Source: JAGLTZ01 sp023135015 (lineage in GTDB: Bacteria; Blakebacterota; Blakebacteria; Blakebacterales; Blakebacteraceae). From it: a stretch of DNA of 6,427 nt. The notes beneath the pieces were generated by a model. That model was not told where the DNA came from, did no database searches, and saw only the letters and a list, made by a program, of their open reading frames with translations. The DNA is taken from positions 1 through 6,427 of the forward strand of contig DAOVKT010000146.1 in the NCBI GenBank assembly GCA_030631625.1, in the 5' to 3' direction. Made by a program: the position numbers and the translations under genes. Shown piece by piece: positions 1 to 6,269 of the stretch; within the stretch, counting starts at the first letter, position 1, and the number at the start of each line of letters is the position of its first letter.

Positions 1-200
1 TCATCGACGATCCTCATCACGGCGTATAAGGCACAGAACGCCCTGTACTTCTCCGGATCGGCGAAGTAACAACTCGTACGGTAAAGGTTGTTCAGATCTT
101 TAGACGCAATGGTCTCTGCAGTAGCGTAGATCCCTTGAAGCGAACCGGGGCTCCAGACCTGCTTTATCGACTTATTGCCCGGTATTACGGCGGAAGGCAT
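1..200 (-). CDS. Squalene/phytoene synthase family protein, N-terminal part (runs off left edge)
   Basis: The minus-strand frame is open from the ATG at 200-198 to the window edge, giving 66 residues with no stop. Residues 38-66 contain NNLYRTSCYF, then DPEKYRAFCALYAVMRIVD. This is the N-terminal helix pattern of trans-isoprenyl head-to-head synthases, which condense two prenyl diphosphates to squalene or phytoene-type products. The 'ALYA-x-x-R-x-VD' stretch leads into the first Asp-rich (DxxxD) Mg-diphosphate site. The sequence breaks off at its first Asp, and the two remaining bases fit GA-, so a second Asp or a Glu follows. An AGGA ribosome-binding sequence (minus strand, about 207-210) sits 6 nt before the ATG. 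The gene starts 36 bp after the DUF2892 stop on the same strand, so co-transcription is likely. The family call rests on recalled motifs. Squalene, phytoene and hopanoid (HpnC/HpnD) subtypes cannot be separated from this fragment, and most of the catalytic domain is outside the window. Confidence 0.82.
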   Translation of the reverse strand, partial: MPSAVIPGNKSIKQVWSPGSLQGIYATAETIASKDLNNLYRTSCYFADPEKYRAFCALYAVMRIVD

Positions 201-236
201 AAGTAGTCCTGGTAAGCCACAGAACGTCGGAGACTC

Positions 237-584
237 CTACTCCAGCGGAGATTTCTCCTCAGGGGTCGGCTCCGGCTCCACTCTTTCCTCCGGCCGAGAT
301 TCCTCTTCAGGGGTCGGCTCCGGCTCCACTTTTTCCTCCGGCCGAGACTCCTCCTCAGGGGCAGGCGCCGGCTGCGCCGCCTCCACTTTCTTCGTCTTGC
401 ACTTCAATATGGAGTAGACGGGAGAGTATCCGAAGATGCCGGTCAACAGTAGCAGAAATCCGATTACTATCAGAACGATCCCCAGTGTGCCCGTTACAAC
501 ACCACCAAATCCCAGATAGAGGATCACCGCACCGACAACGATCCGGACGATCCTATCCCAGACTGCTTCGTTCACAAATGCCAT
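237..584 (-). CDS. DUF2892 (YgaP-type) small membrane protein with acidic Pro/Glu repeat tail
   Basis: A 115-residue protein. Residues 1-60 match the DUF2892 inner-membrane family: a short start (MAFVNEAVWDRIVRI), membrane helix 1 at about 13-30, helix 2 at about 33-51, then the family's closing motif near 51-63 (GYSPVYSILKCKT). In most relatives I recall, this motif reads G-x-C-P-x-Y-x-x-x-G-x-x-T. Here the Cys is Ser54 and a Cys appears at position 62. Residues 66-115 are a low-complexity Pro/Glu tail with a 16-residue repeat (see the repeat entry). Such a tail is not part of the core family, which is usually about 60-70 residues. The function of these domains is unknown; in some proteins they are fused to rhodanese domains. 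The start is supported by GGAG 8 nt upstream of the ATG. It probably shares a transcript with the isoprenoid synthase downstream, with a possible promoter of its own at 629-657. Confidence 0.85.
   Translation of the reverse strand: MAFVNEAVWDRIVRIVVGAVILYLGFGGVVTGTLGIVLIVIGFLLLLTGIFGYSPVYSILKCKTKKVEAAQPAPAPEEESRPEEKVEPEPTPEEESRPEERVEPEPTPEEKSPLE
259..372 (-). repeat. 48-bp in-frame tandem repeat encoding the acidic tail of the DUF2892 protein
   Basis: On the plus strand a TCAGGGG-led unit begins at 259, 307 and 355, a period of exactly 48 bp (16 codons). The first two copies are nearly identical. The third is partial and diverged (TCAGGGGCAGGCGCCGGC). In protein terms this gives VEPEPTPEEESRPEER-like units at residues about 76-115, alternating Pro and Glu with a few Arg/Lys. 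The nearly identical nucleotides indicate recent duplication or slippage, so copy number probably varies between relatives. Confidence 0.9.
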
Positions 585-597
585 GTCCGCTTCTCCG

Positions 598-630
598 CTC
601 AGTGTGAAAGAATTTTACACATCTGCTGAG
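598..630. promoter_or_regulatory. Inverted repeat / hairpin in the leader of the DUF2892 gene
   Basis: GTGTGAAA (602-609) and TTTTACAC (613-620) pair around a 3-nt loop (7 of 8 identical to the inverse complement, the eighth a possible G-U pair). The outer arms CTCAG (598-602) and CTGAG (626-630) can extend the structure after a small bulge. It lies 14-46 bp before the DUF2892 start and directly downstream of the promoter-like sequence. No U-run follows on either strand, so a rho-independent terminator is unlikely. It could be an operator or an mRNA leader hairpin; it may also have no function. Confidence 0.45.
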
Positions 631-657
631 TGTATCAATTACTGACGATAGAGGCAA
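629..657 (-). promoter_or_regulatory. Candidate sigma-70-type promoter for the DUF2892 / isoprenoid synthase unit
   Basis: Reading the minus strand, TTGCCT (657-652) is followed after exactly 17 bp by TACACT (634-629). These match TTGACA and TATAAT at about 4 of 6 positions each. Transcription would begin near 622, just before the hairpin at 598-630 and about 38 nt ahead of the DUF2892 ATG. The match is moderate and such sequences occur by chance. What favours it is the position, in a 93 bp intergenic gap between a metabolic gene and two apparently unrelated genes. Confidence 0.35.
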
Positions 658-677
658 ACTGTGTAAGAGGTCCAACT

Positions 678-2354
678 TCATGCGCTGCCAGGGCTCCAGG
701 GCCTCTCATTTTTACGGGTGCCGCATAAATTGACCCGGATGCCGAGCGCATCGGCCATTGCCGCCCTGGCGAACATGGCCCGGTCGGCATCCGGGGCGTT
801 CTTAGCATAGACCACCTGGATGTGGTTCGACTTATGCTTAGCCATCATCTGGTCACGGCTCACGCCGTAGGTGACGGCGTGCATGATCGGCCACTGCGAT
901 GTAGTTGAATCCCAGCGGCGCTGGGTCTCCTCCCGCGGTAGCTCGATAACCTTTCCCCGGCCGATATCCATGTTGAGCCGGTCGTCCTCCATGTAGATGC
1001 GCGACCAGACGATCTCGCCCGGCCTGCTCACACCCTTGATCGTGCTGCCGCCGAGGCGGAAGTACATCGGGGGCTGGCGCTCCCCCACCGCCCCCGCCCA
1101 ACCGCCAATCAGGTGCGCCGGTGGAACCGACCCGCTGATCTCGAAGACCCAGACATATTCATCGGTGGTTCCCGATCTATCCCAGTCACCCCACCGCAGG
1201 TCGTGCAGGGTGTTCTCCACAGGCTGCCCCATCGCCCTGTGCACCCTATAGGTGATCAGGCCGTCAAGCCCGGCGCACTCATCTACTTCGTTGAAGTGAA
1301 TGAGTGGTTCGCCGCGATAGAGGATGCGTCCTCTCGCGTCTTTGACCGGCGGCCGCTTCGAGTTGTTGAGCATGCCCTCGATCAGGTCGGAGGCGGGCAG
1401 GCAATCCTTCAATCCCTGCTGGTATTGAATGCCGATACAGTCGCAGGCGATTTCGGCTGCGATCCGCAGGGCCGCTATATACATCTTGCACTGTGTCAGC
1501 ACCTGGTTCTTCGTCAGGTCATTTTCTTCCTTTGGCCCGAACTTGAACTTCATCCCCGCTTTCCGGATCCAGTTGTATACCTCTCTGGCCTCCCGGTTCG
1601 ATACCTGTGAGGTGGCATAGACGAGTGCCGACTGACTGAGCCGTTCCTTGTAAACCCCTGTCGGGTTGAGCAGGTGGTCGGGGATGATGGCGTTGAACAT
1701 CCCCATACAACCCTCGTCGAAGACTCCCATGATAGCCTTCTGGTGCTGCAGCTGGGCGGCCAGCGCCTGGCCCAGTCTGCGCTCCCGTGCGGGTACCTTG
1801 ACTGAGGAGAGAGGCCTGACGTGACCGGGCCGCTGGATGACCCTGCCCCGTTCCAGCCAGGTCTTCAGTTTCTTGATGAAGGCCGGATCTCCGAAATCTT
1901 CGCTCCACAGCGTCGAGTACCTCACACCCGCCTTGGTGAGCGAGCCGTTCAAGTTTAGCATTCCCACCAGGCCAGGCCACTGCCCCGACCAATTGGCCAC
2001 GGTGAGGATAGGACCGCGGTGGCTGATAAGGCCATGCAGTATATGATGCGAATACTGCCATACGGCCTCCGCGACGATCAGTTTTGCGTCGGGGTCAATG
2101 CCAGTAAAAACCACCATCCCCTCTTTCTGCGAGTCGATGAAGCCGTGCCCGGCCGATCTCTTATAAGGGTGGGCGCGGATCAATTCGTAACCGCACGATT
2201 CCAGGGCAGACTTCAACGCACCTTCTATCTCCCTCTGTGCTTTCCAGCACACACGATTGGCAGATTCACGCAGGTCACCATTCGCTATCAGGACAACCTG
2301 GTTCTTACGCATCTTCTTCGGTTTGCTCTGTTTCGAGATGTTGTAATCAGCCAT
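678..2354 (-). CDS. L-fucose/D-arabinose isomerase-family sugar isomerase
   Basis: A 558-residue cytoplasmic enzyme, near the size of E. coli FucI (about 590). Family features seen: the N-terminal strand and loop QVVLIANGDLRES (19-31), the central segment ILTVANWSGQWPGLVGMLNL (116-135) ending STLWSEDFGD, then NEVDECAGLDGL (355-366) and TLHDLRWGD (382-390). The C-terminal block MHAVTYGVSRDQMMAKHKSN (491-510) leads into VNLCG. Aligned by eye with FucI from memory, Glu359 and Asp385 correspond to the metal-binding Glu337 and Asp361, and His492 is the best candidate for His528. The enzyme is therefore probably an active Mn-dependent aldose-ketose isomerase, though its sugar is not deducible. The start is set by a strong AAGGAAGG 5 nt before the ATG; a later Met15 lacks such support. 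It lies downstream of the sugar ABC genes on the same strand, separated by an AT-rich spacer, and presumably acts on the imported sugar. The next pathway enzymes (kinase, aldolase) are absent. Confidence 0.8.
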   Translation of the reverse strand: MADYNISKQSKPKKMRKNQVVLIANGDLRESANRVCWKAQREIEGALKSALESCGYELIRAHPYKRSAGHGFIDSQKEGMVVFTGIDPDAKLIVAEAVWQYSHHILHGLISHRGPILTVANWSGQWPGLVGMLNLNGSLTKAGVRYSTLWSEDFGDPAFIKKLKTWLERGRVIQRPGHVRPLSSVKVPARERRLGQALAAQLQHQKAIMGVFDEGCMGMFNAIIPDHLLNPTGVYKERLSQSALVYATSQVSNREAREVYNWIRKAGMKFKFGPKEENDLTKNQVLTQCKMYIAALRIAAEIACDCIGIQYQQGLKDCLPASDLIEGMLNNSKRPPVKDARGRILYRGEPLIHFNEVDECAGLDGLITYRVHRAMGQPVENTLHDLRWGDWDRSGTTDEYVWVFEISGSVPPAHLIGGWAGAVGERQPPMYFRLGGSTIKGVSRPGEIVWSRIYMEDDRLNMDIGRGKVIELPREETQRRWDSTTSQWPIMHAVTYGVSRDQMMAKHKSNHIQVVYAKNAPDADRAMFARAAMADALGIRVNLCGTRKNERPWSPGSA

Positions 2355-2360
2355 CTGATC

Positions 2361-2490
2361 CTTCCTTTAACCTTTCTCTAATCTTTTCTAAACTTGTCCA
2401 ACCATCAATAAACTTAACTGGCCCAATATAAACCCATCAGAGCTTTACTGAGCTTTACTAAGCTTTCCCAATCCTTACTATTCCTTATTA
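2361..2490. repeat. Degenerate 10-bp phased repeat array in the permease-isomerase spacer
   Basis: The spacer is about 36% GC (43 of 120 bases, 2361-2480), well below the flanking genes. In consecutive 10-base blocks it looks like variants of one decamer, approximately a-n-c-t-t-t-n-c-t-a. The clearest run is agctttactg (2441), agctttacta (2451), agctttccca (2461), atccttacta (2471), ttccttatta (2481). Similar blocks occur at 2371 (cctttctcta), 2381 (atcttttcta), 2391 (aacttgtcca) and 2411 (aacttaactg). T-runs recur at positions 4-6 of most blocks, that is A-runs on the transcribed minus strand once per helical turn. The array extends past the permease stop into its last codons. Possible roles are DNA curvature, a protein array site, or slippage with no function. 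Confidence 0.6.
2362..2368 (-). promoter_or_regulatory. Strong ribosome-binding site of the isomerase gene
   Basis: On the minus strand AAGGAAG(G) precedes ATCAG and the ATG at 2354. This is the best Shine-Dalgarno match in the window, and it fixes the isomerase start despite the 123 bp spacer. Confidence 0.7.
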
Positions 2491-3647
2491 ACCTCATATT
2501 GTACCGTCGTGGCTGCCCTGCGATGACGCAGGCGGTCAAGAGCCACAGCAGCTACAATAATCGCCCCCGTTACTATCTCCTGAACCCAGTTGTCAAGACC
2601 GAGCTTTGTACACCCGTTATCAACCACAGTCATAATCAGCGCGCCAACGAGGGTGCCGCGTATCGAGCCTTCACCACCCGCGAGGCTGGCGCCGCCGATC
2701 ACAACTGCCGCAATCACCCTCAGCTCATATCCTTCCGCGGTTGTCGGGTCCCCCATCGAGAGGTATGCGAACTGCAGCAGAGCTGCCAGACCGGCACAGC
2801 CGATACCGATGATGTAGATGAACAGCTTCGTGCGCTCAACCTGGACACCGCAGAGACGGGCGGTCTGTTCGTTGGAACCGATTGCGAATATGTGACGGCC
2901 GAATCGGGTGTAGCGCAACATTCCTGCCATAACCAGGGCTAGGACGAGCAGCATCCACACTCCCGGAGCCAGAACCGAACCGAGCCCTTCCGCTGAGTTG
3001 GTCATCAGGTCGTTCAACCAGGTGACACCCTCGGGGTAAACGGGCTGGTTATCCCCCAACCCCTTGGCGGTCCCCCTCAGCGCTCCCCACATACCCAGGG
3101 TGACTATGAAGGGCGCGATCGGTACCTGCTTCACAACCAGTTCGCTGAAGGCCAGGATCGCGCCGAACGCAACCACCGCCGCGAGTATTGCCAGCACCGG
3201 TCCGGCAGCCCCCCATAACCATGTTGCCACCATGACACCAGCGATCATGGCGGCGACCCGCCCGATATATCCTATGACTATCGCGCCGACGGCCGCGCCG
3301 CAAAGCATCCCCGCTCCGATTCCCCCCAGCGCCGCCATCAGAGGGGACAGACCGGCGTTGAGTAACAGGGCGATCACCACAGTACCGAGCGCGATGGTTG
3401 AGCCCACCGAAAGGTCGATCCCCCCGGAGATGATGATGAGCGTGGCGCCGATCGCTGCCGTACCGACCACCGCCGTCTGCAGCAGCATCAAGCGCTGGTT
3501 GTCCCATCTCACGAAGTCTCCACCCATAAGTACCGCGAAGAGAAGCCACACGAAGATCAACCCGACCAGCGGACCCAATTGACCGAGCAGTGCCACGCCG
3601 GAGCGATTCCCTACAGCTGGCACATTCTGGATACCCGGCTCGTTCAT
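2478..3647 (-). CDS. Sugar ABC transporter permease, RbsC/XylH type
   Basis: A 389-residue polytopic membrane protein, the channel subunit of a ribose-class monosaccharide importer. Diagnostic motifs (389-residue numbering): IISGGIDLSVGS (72-83), APFIVTLGMWGALRG (178-192), the cytoplasmic coupling loop FAIGSNEQTARLCGV (254-268), and GYELRVIAAVVIGGASLAGG (306-325). RbsC is about 320 residues. The excess is mostly an extra hydrophobic stretch at about 127-174 before the FIVTLG helix, long enough for two more membrane segments. Start choice: the frame can be extended 4 codons to a GTG at 3659, but that has no ribosome-binding site. The ATG at 3647 is preceded by GGGAAG and overlaps the ATPase stop as ATGA, the usual translational coupling. 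The product should assemble as a dimer with the ATPase. The stop is TAG at 2478, inside the decamer-repeat spacer. Confidence 0.92.
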   Translation of the reverse strand: MNEPGIQNVPAVGNRSGVALLGQLGPLVGLIFVWLLFAVLMGGDFVRWDNQRLMLLQTAVVGTAAIGATLIIISGGIDLSVGSTIALGTVVIALLLNAGLSPLMAALGGIGAGMLCGAAVGAIVIGYIGRVAAMIAGVMVATWLWGAAGPVLAILAAVVAFGAILAFSELVVKQVPIAPFIVTLGMWGALRGTAKGLGDNQPVYPEGVTWLNDLMTNSAEGLGSVLAPGVWMLLVLALVMAGMLRYTRFGRHIFAIGSNEQTARLCGVQVERTKLFIYIIGIGCAGLAALLQFAYLSMGDPTTAEGYELRVIAAVVIGGASLAGGEGSIRGTLVGALIMTVVDNGCTKLGLDNWVQEIVTGAIIVAAVALDRLRHRRAATTVQYEVNKE

Positions 3648-5206
3648 GCGGCTTCCCACGTGCCGGTGGCCTCGAGCATTATCCGGTGCTCGTCTATCTC
3701 TTCAACGGGACGGGCCTCTCCCAGGCGTCCACGGCACATGACAGCCACACGGTCGCAGATGCCGAGCAATTCCGGCAGGTAACTGCTGATGATCAGCACC
3801 GCTTTGGGAGGTCTGCCTCCTGAGGAATTATCCGCATTGACGCCTGCCGTAAGCCCGTCGATCAACCTGTAAATCTGTACCTTGGAGCCGACGTCGATGC
3901 CCCGCGTCGGTTCGTCGAGCAGCAGCACATCCACGTCGGCGTAGAGCAGGCGGGCGATAGCCACCTTCTGCTGGTTGCCTCCCGAGAGGTCGCTCAGCGG
4001 CTGCAGTGGAGAGAGGCACCTGATCGGGATCCTGTCGATCCATGGCCGGGATGCGCGGACCTGACCCGAAGGCGTCACCAGCCCGAACGGCCCGAGACCC
4101 TTGAGTTTAGGCATAGTGAGGTTATCGGCCAGGCTGAGATTGAGCGCCAGTCCCTCCCGGTTGCGGTCTTCGCTAACCATACCAACTCCCTGTGCCCACC
4201 GGCGGCTTGGCGATGCGGGACCGGCAAAGTGACCGACTTTTACTTCGCCCCGTACAACGGGGTCGAGCCCGAAAATGGTGCGCAGCAGCTCCGTACGGCC
4301 CGAACCCACCAGACCCGCTATGCCGAGCACCTCCCCCCTGCGCAGCTTCAGCGAGGCCAAGGAGGGCAGACCGGGTCCGGCCATATCATTAACCTCCAGG
4401 ACCAAATCCCCGGGCGTGCGAGGTGAGCGCAGGTACAGGTCCTCCAGCTCGCGGCCAACCATCATGGTTATGATATCGTGCACTTCCACGGCGGCTGTCA
4501 CCCCCTGCCCTACAGGAAGCCCGTCTCTCAGTACTGTGAATGTGTCGCTTATCTCCTTCACCTCTTCGAGGACGTGGGAAATGTAGACAATGGCCAGACC
4601 GTCGGTCTTAAGGTGTCGGACCAGCTCGAAGAGTGTCTGGATATCCTTCTGCGTAAGGCTGCTCGTCGGCTCGTCAAGCACCAGCACGCGACACCCGATC
4701 GCCACCGAGCGTGCCACCTCGACCAGCTGTCGCTCGGCGACCGACAGGCGTGCGACCTGTATGTCGAGAGGAATATCGGGCCGGCCGACCTGCTTCATGG
4801 CCCCGGCGGCCAACCGGCGGACCTCGCCCCACTTCACGAAGGGGCCGAGGGTCGGCTCGAGGCCGAGCATGATGTTCTCCATGACAGAGAGGTGCTGTGC
4901 CAGCGAAAGCTCCTGGTAAATCATGGCCACACCGGCGCTTCGGCCATCGGCGGGAGAGCGCGGCCTGTACGGTTCGCCATCAAGCCACATAAGCCCCTCG
5001 TCGGCCTGGTGGGCGCCGGCGAGTACCTTCATCAACGTGCTCTTACCTGCACCGTTCTCGCCGATCAGGGCGTGGACCTCTCCAGCCCGCACCTCGAGAT
5101 CGACACCACCGAGAGCGATGGTCGCGCCGAATCGCTTGCGCACACCCTCCATGCGCAGGCGCAAGGGCTCCGGCTCTTTTGAGATGTCCGTTGAAGTGTC
5201 TGTCAT
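3644..5206 (-). CDS. Sugar ABC transporter ATP-binding protein, RbsA/XylG type (two nucleotide-binding domains)
   Basis: A 520-residue fused double ATPase powering monosaccharide import. Domain 1 has Walker A GENGAGKST (49-57), Q-loop Gln98 (YQELS), signature LSVAERQ (154-160), Walker B VLVLDEPTSSLT (174-185) with catalytic Glu179, and switch His211. Domain 2 has the degenerate P-loop GLVGSGRTEL (298-307; Arg replaces the Walker Lys), SEDRNREGL (345-353), signature LSGGNQQKV (407-415) and Walker B LLLDEPTRGID (428-438). Its switch region is SSYLPEL, so the His is absent. The asymmetry of one competent and one degenerate site is typical of the RbsA/XylG/MglA family, not a defect. An insertion of roughly ten residues (about 454-466, GVNADNSSGGRPP) lengthens the loop before the final strand of domain 2. 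The gene starts 27 bp after the binding-protein stop, with only a weak ribosome-binding site (GAG close to the ATG), and overlaps the permease by 4 bp. Confidence 0.95.
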   Translation of the reverse strand: MTDTSTDISKEPEPLRLRMEGVRKRFGATIALGGVDLEVRAGEVHALIGENGAGKSTLMKVLAGAHQADEGLMWLDGEPYRPRSPADGRSAGVAMIYQELSLAQHLSVMENIMLGLEPTLGPFVKWGEVRRLAAGAMKQVGRPDIPLDIQVARLSVAERQLVEVARSVAIGCRVLVLDEPTSSLTQKDIQTLFELVRHLKTDGLAIVYISHVLEEVKEISDTFTVLRDGLPVGQGVTAAVEVHDIITMMVGRELEDLYLRSPRTPGDLVLEVNDMAGPGLPSLASLKLRRGEVLGIAGLVGSGRTELLRTIFGLDPVVRGEVKVGHFAGPASPSRRWAQGVGMVSEDRNREGLALNLSLADNLTMPKLKGLGPFGLVTPSGQVRASRPWIDRIPIRCLSPLQPLSDLSGGNQQKVAIARLLYADVDVLLLDEPTRGIDVGSKVQIYRLIDGLTAGVNADNSSGGRPPKAVLIISSYLPELLGICDRVAVMCRGRLGEARPVEEIDEHRIMLEATGTWEAA

Positions 5207-5233
5207 CTCGCGCAGCTGCTCAAAGGCACTCGA

Positions 5234-6235
5234 TCACCGCCCTATCAGGCGTTTTATATCCGGGTCATTCATATTATCACGGGTCACCACAACCGCCCCG
5301 GTATCGATTACCGGCTCGACCTCCTCGCCGTTCAGGTGCCGGACCAGCGCAGCGACCGCCATATACCCCATCTTCTCCGGGTCCTGGACGACGAGCGCAT
5401 CGATCTCCCCGTCGACCAGAGCCTGAACAAGAGGCGGTGAGGCGTCGAAACCGACAAACTTCACATCGCCCGCCAGTCTCTCCTGTCGCAGTGCCAGCAG
5501 CATACCGTAGGTGGCAGATTCGTTGGAGCAGAAGATCCCGTCGGCCCTGCGGACCTGGTCAATCATGTTGAGGGCCTGTGTCTTCGCCTCACCGGCGGTG
5601 GGGCCGGCGTACCGGTTGTCGACGAGGACCCCCATCCCCGGCTTCTCCCCGACAGCCTCTAGGAAACCTTCCTCCCGGGCGCTGGTGCTGGCCGAGCCGA
5701 CCAGATAGCGCAGGAGGACGACATTTCCTTCACCTCCAAGGATCTCGGCGAGATGCTCACCGCCGAGCCGTCCTCCATTGCGGTTGTTGGTGGCCACGAA
5801 GCTGATGAAGTCCTCTCCAGCTTCTCCCTCCAGTGCCGAGTCGAAGATGACAACAGGGATATCTCTGTCCATCGCGTCGCTGACCGAACCTGCCAGCGCC
5901 CTGAAATCGAGCGGGGCCAGCACAATGCCGTCGACACCCTGTGTGATGAACTGCTGCACAACCTGTATCTGCTGGGCCCGGTCGTTCTCCTTCAGGGGCC
6001 CCTTCCAGATAATCGACACATCCAGCTCTTCGCCTGCATCCTTGGCACCCTTCTCCACAGATTTCCAGAATACGTGCGTGGTGCCTTTCGGGATGACGGC
6101 GATCGAATAGTGGTCGCCGGCCCCCTCCCGCTTGCTGCAGCTCAAGCAGCTCAAGAGGATCGCTGCCGTGCAGATACCAATGGACAGGATCAGTCTCCGG
6201 CCCGGTTTTCGACTCCGATCCAGTTTCCGGCTCAT
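5234..6235 (-). CDS. Sugar ABC transporter substrate-binding lipoprotein (RbsB-like, periplasmic-binding-protein type I fold)
   Basis: Extracytoplasmic receptor that captures the sugar for the ATPase/permease pair. Counting from the first of two Met codons (334 residues): basic start (KLDRSRKPGRR, 5-15), hydrophobic core LILSIGICTAAILLS (16-30), then Cys31 and Cys34. LLSC ending at Cys31 is the better lipobox. The mature domain follows RbsB closely: HVFWKSVEKGAKDAG (55-69) for NPFF..., ITQGVDGIVLAP (98-109), IPVVIFDS (127-134), NNRNGG (151-156), STSAREEGF (184-192), CSNESATYGML (237-247), FVGFDASP (261-268), ALVVQDPEKMGYMA (281-294). By eye, Asp133, Arg188, Asn239, Asp265 and Gln285 match RbsB sugar-contacting residues, and Phe57/Trp58 the aromatic pair. 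RbsB's Arg90 is Ser134, so the ligand may not be ribose. Two ATGs are adjacent (6238, 6235). AAAGGA lies 3 nt before the first and 6 nt before the second, which favours 6235. It is the first gene of the transporter operon visible here. Confidence 0.93.
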   Translation of the reverse strand: MSRKLDRSRKPGRRLILSIGICTAAILLSCLSCSKREGAGDHYSIAVIPKGTTHVFWKSVEKGAKDAGEELDVSIIWKGPLKENDRAQQIQVVQQFITQGVDGIVLAPLDFRALAGSVSDAMDRDIPVVIFDSALEGEAGEDFISFVATNNRNGGRLGGEHLAEILGGEGNVVLLRYLVGSASTSAREEGFLEAVGEKPGMGVLVDNRYAGPTAGEAKTQALNMIDQVRRADGIFCSNESATYGMLLALRQERLAGDVKFVGFDASPPLVQALVDGEIDALVVQDPEKMGYMAVAALVRHLNGEEVEPVIDTGAVVVTRDNMNDPDIKRLIGR

Positions 6236-6269
6236 CATTATTCCTTTATCTCACATGCAAAGCCGCTAG

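Noticed and set aside
175..417. Ser/Gly-rich 80-residue plus-strand frame
   Set aside because: It is the antisense reading of the DUF2892 acidic tail; its repeats simply mirror the 48-bp units.
602..620. CRP-like site (TGTG...CACA) in the hairpin
   Set aside because: The half-sites are about 3 bp too far apart for the TGTGA-N6-TCACA arrangement, and the host is unknown.
598..630. Rho-independent terminator after the isomerase gene
   Set aside because: The stem is AT-rich and no T-run follows on the minus strand.
1113..1610. 165-codon plus-strand open frame opposite the isomerase
   Set aside because: It overlaps the conserved core of the isomerase in antisense and shows no family motif or ribosome-binding support.
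2441..2470. CRISPR-type or iteron array
   Set aside because: The units are only 10 bp, contiguous without spacers, and no cas or replication gene is near.
3064..3582. 172-codon plus-strand frame and 166-codon minus-strand frame within the permease
   Set aside because: Both lie inside a permease with clear motifs. Their Ala/Pro/Thr- or Arg/Gly-rich compositions are typical of off-frame reading.
4478..5182. 234-codon open frame on the plus strand
   Set aside because: It is antisense to the well-conserved first ATPase domain, has no recognisable domain and biased composition. It is a shadow of a GC-rich gene.
6239..6269. Extended -10 promoter (TGAGATAAA) just before the binding-protein gene
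   Set aside because: It overlaps the ribosome-binding site and would place the transcription start at or inside the start codon, with no -35 partner.
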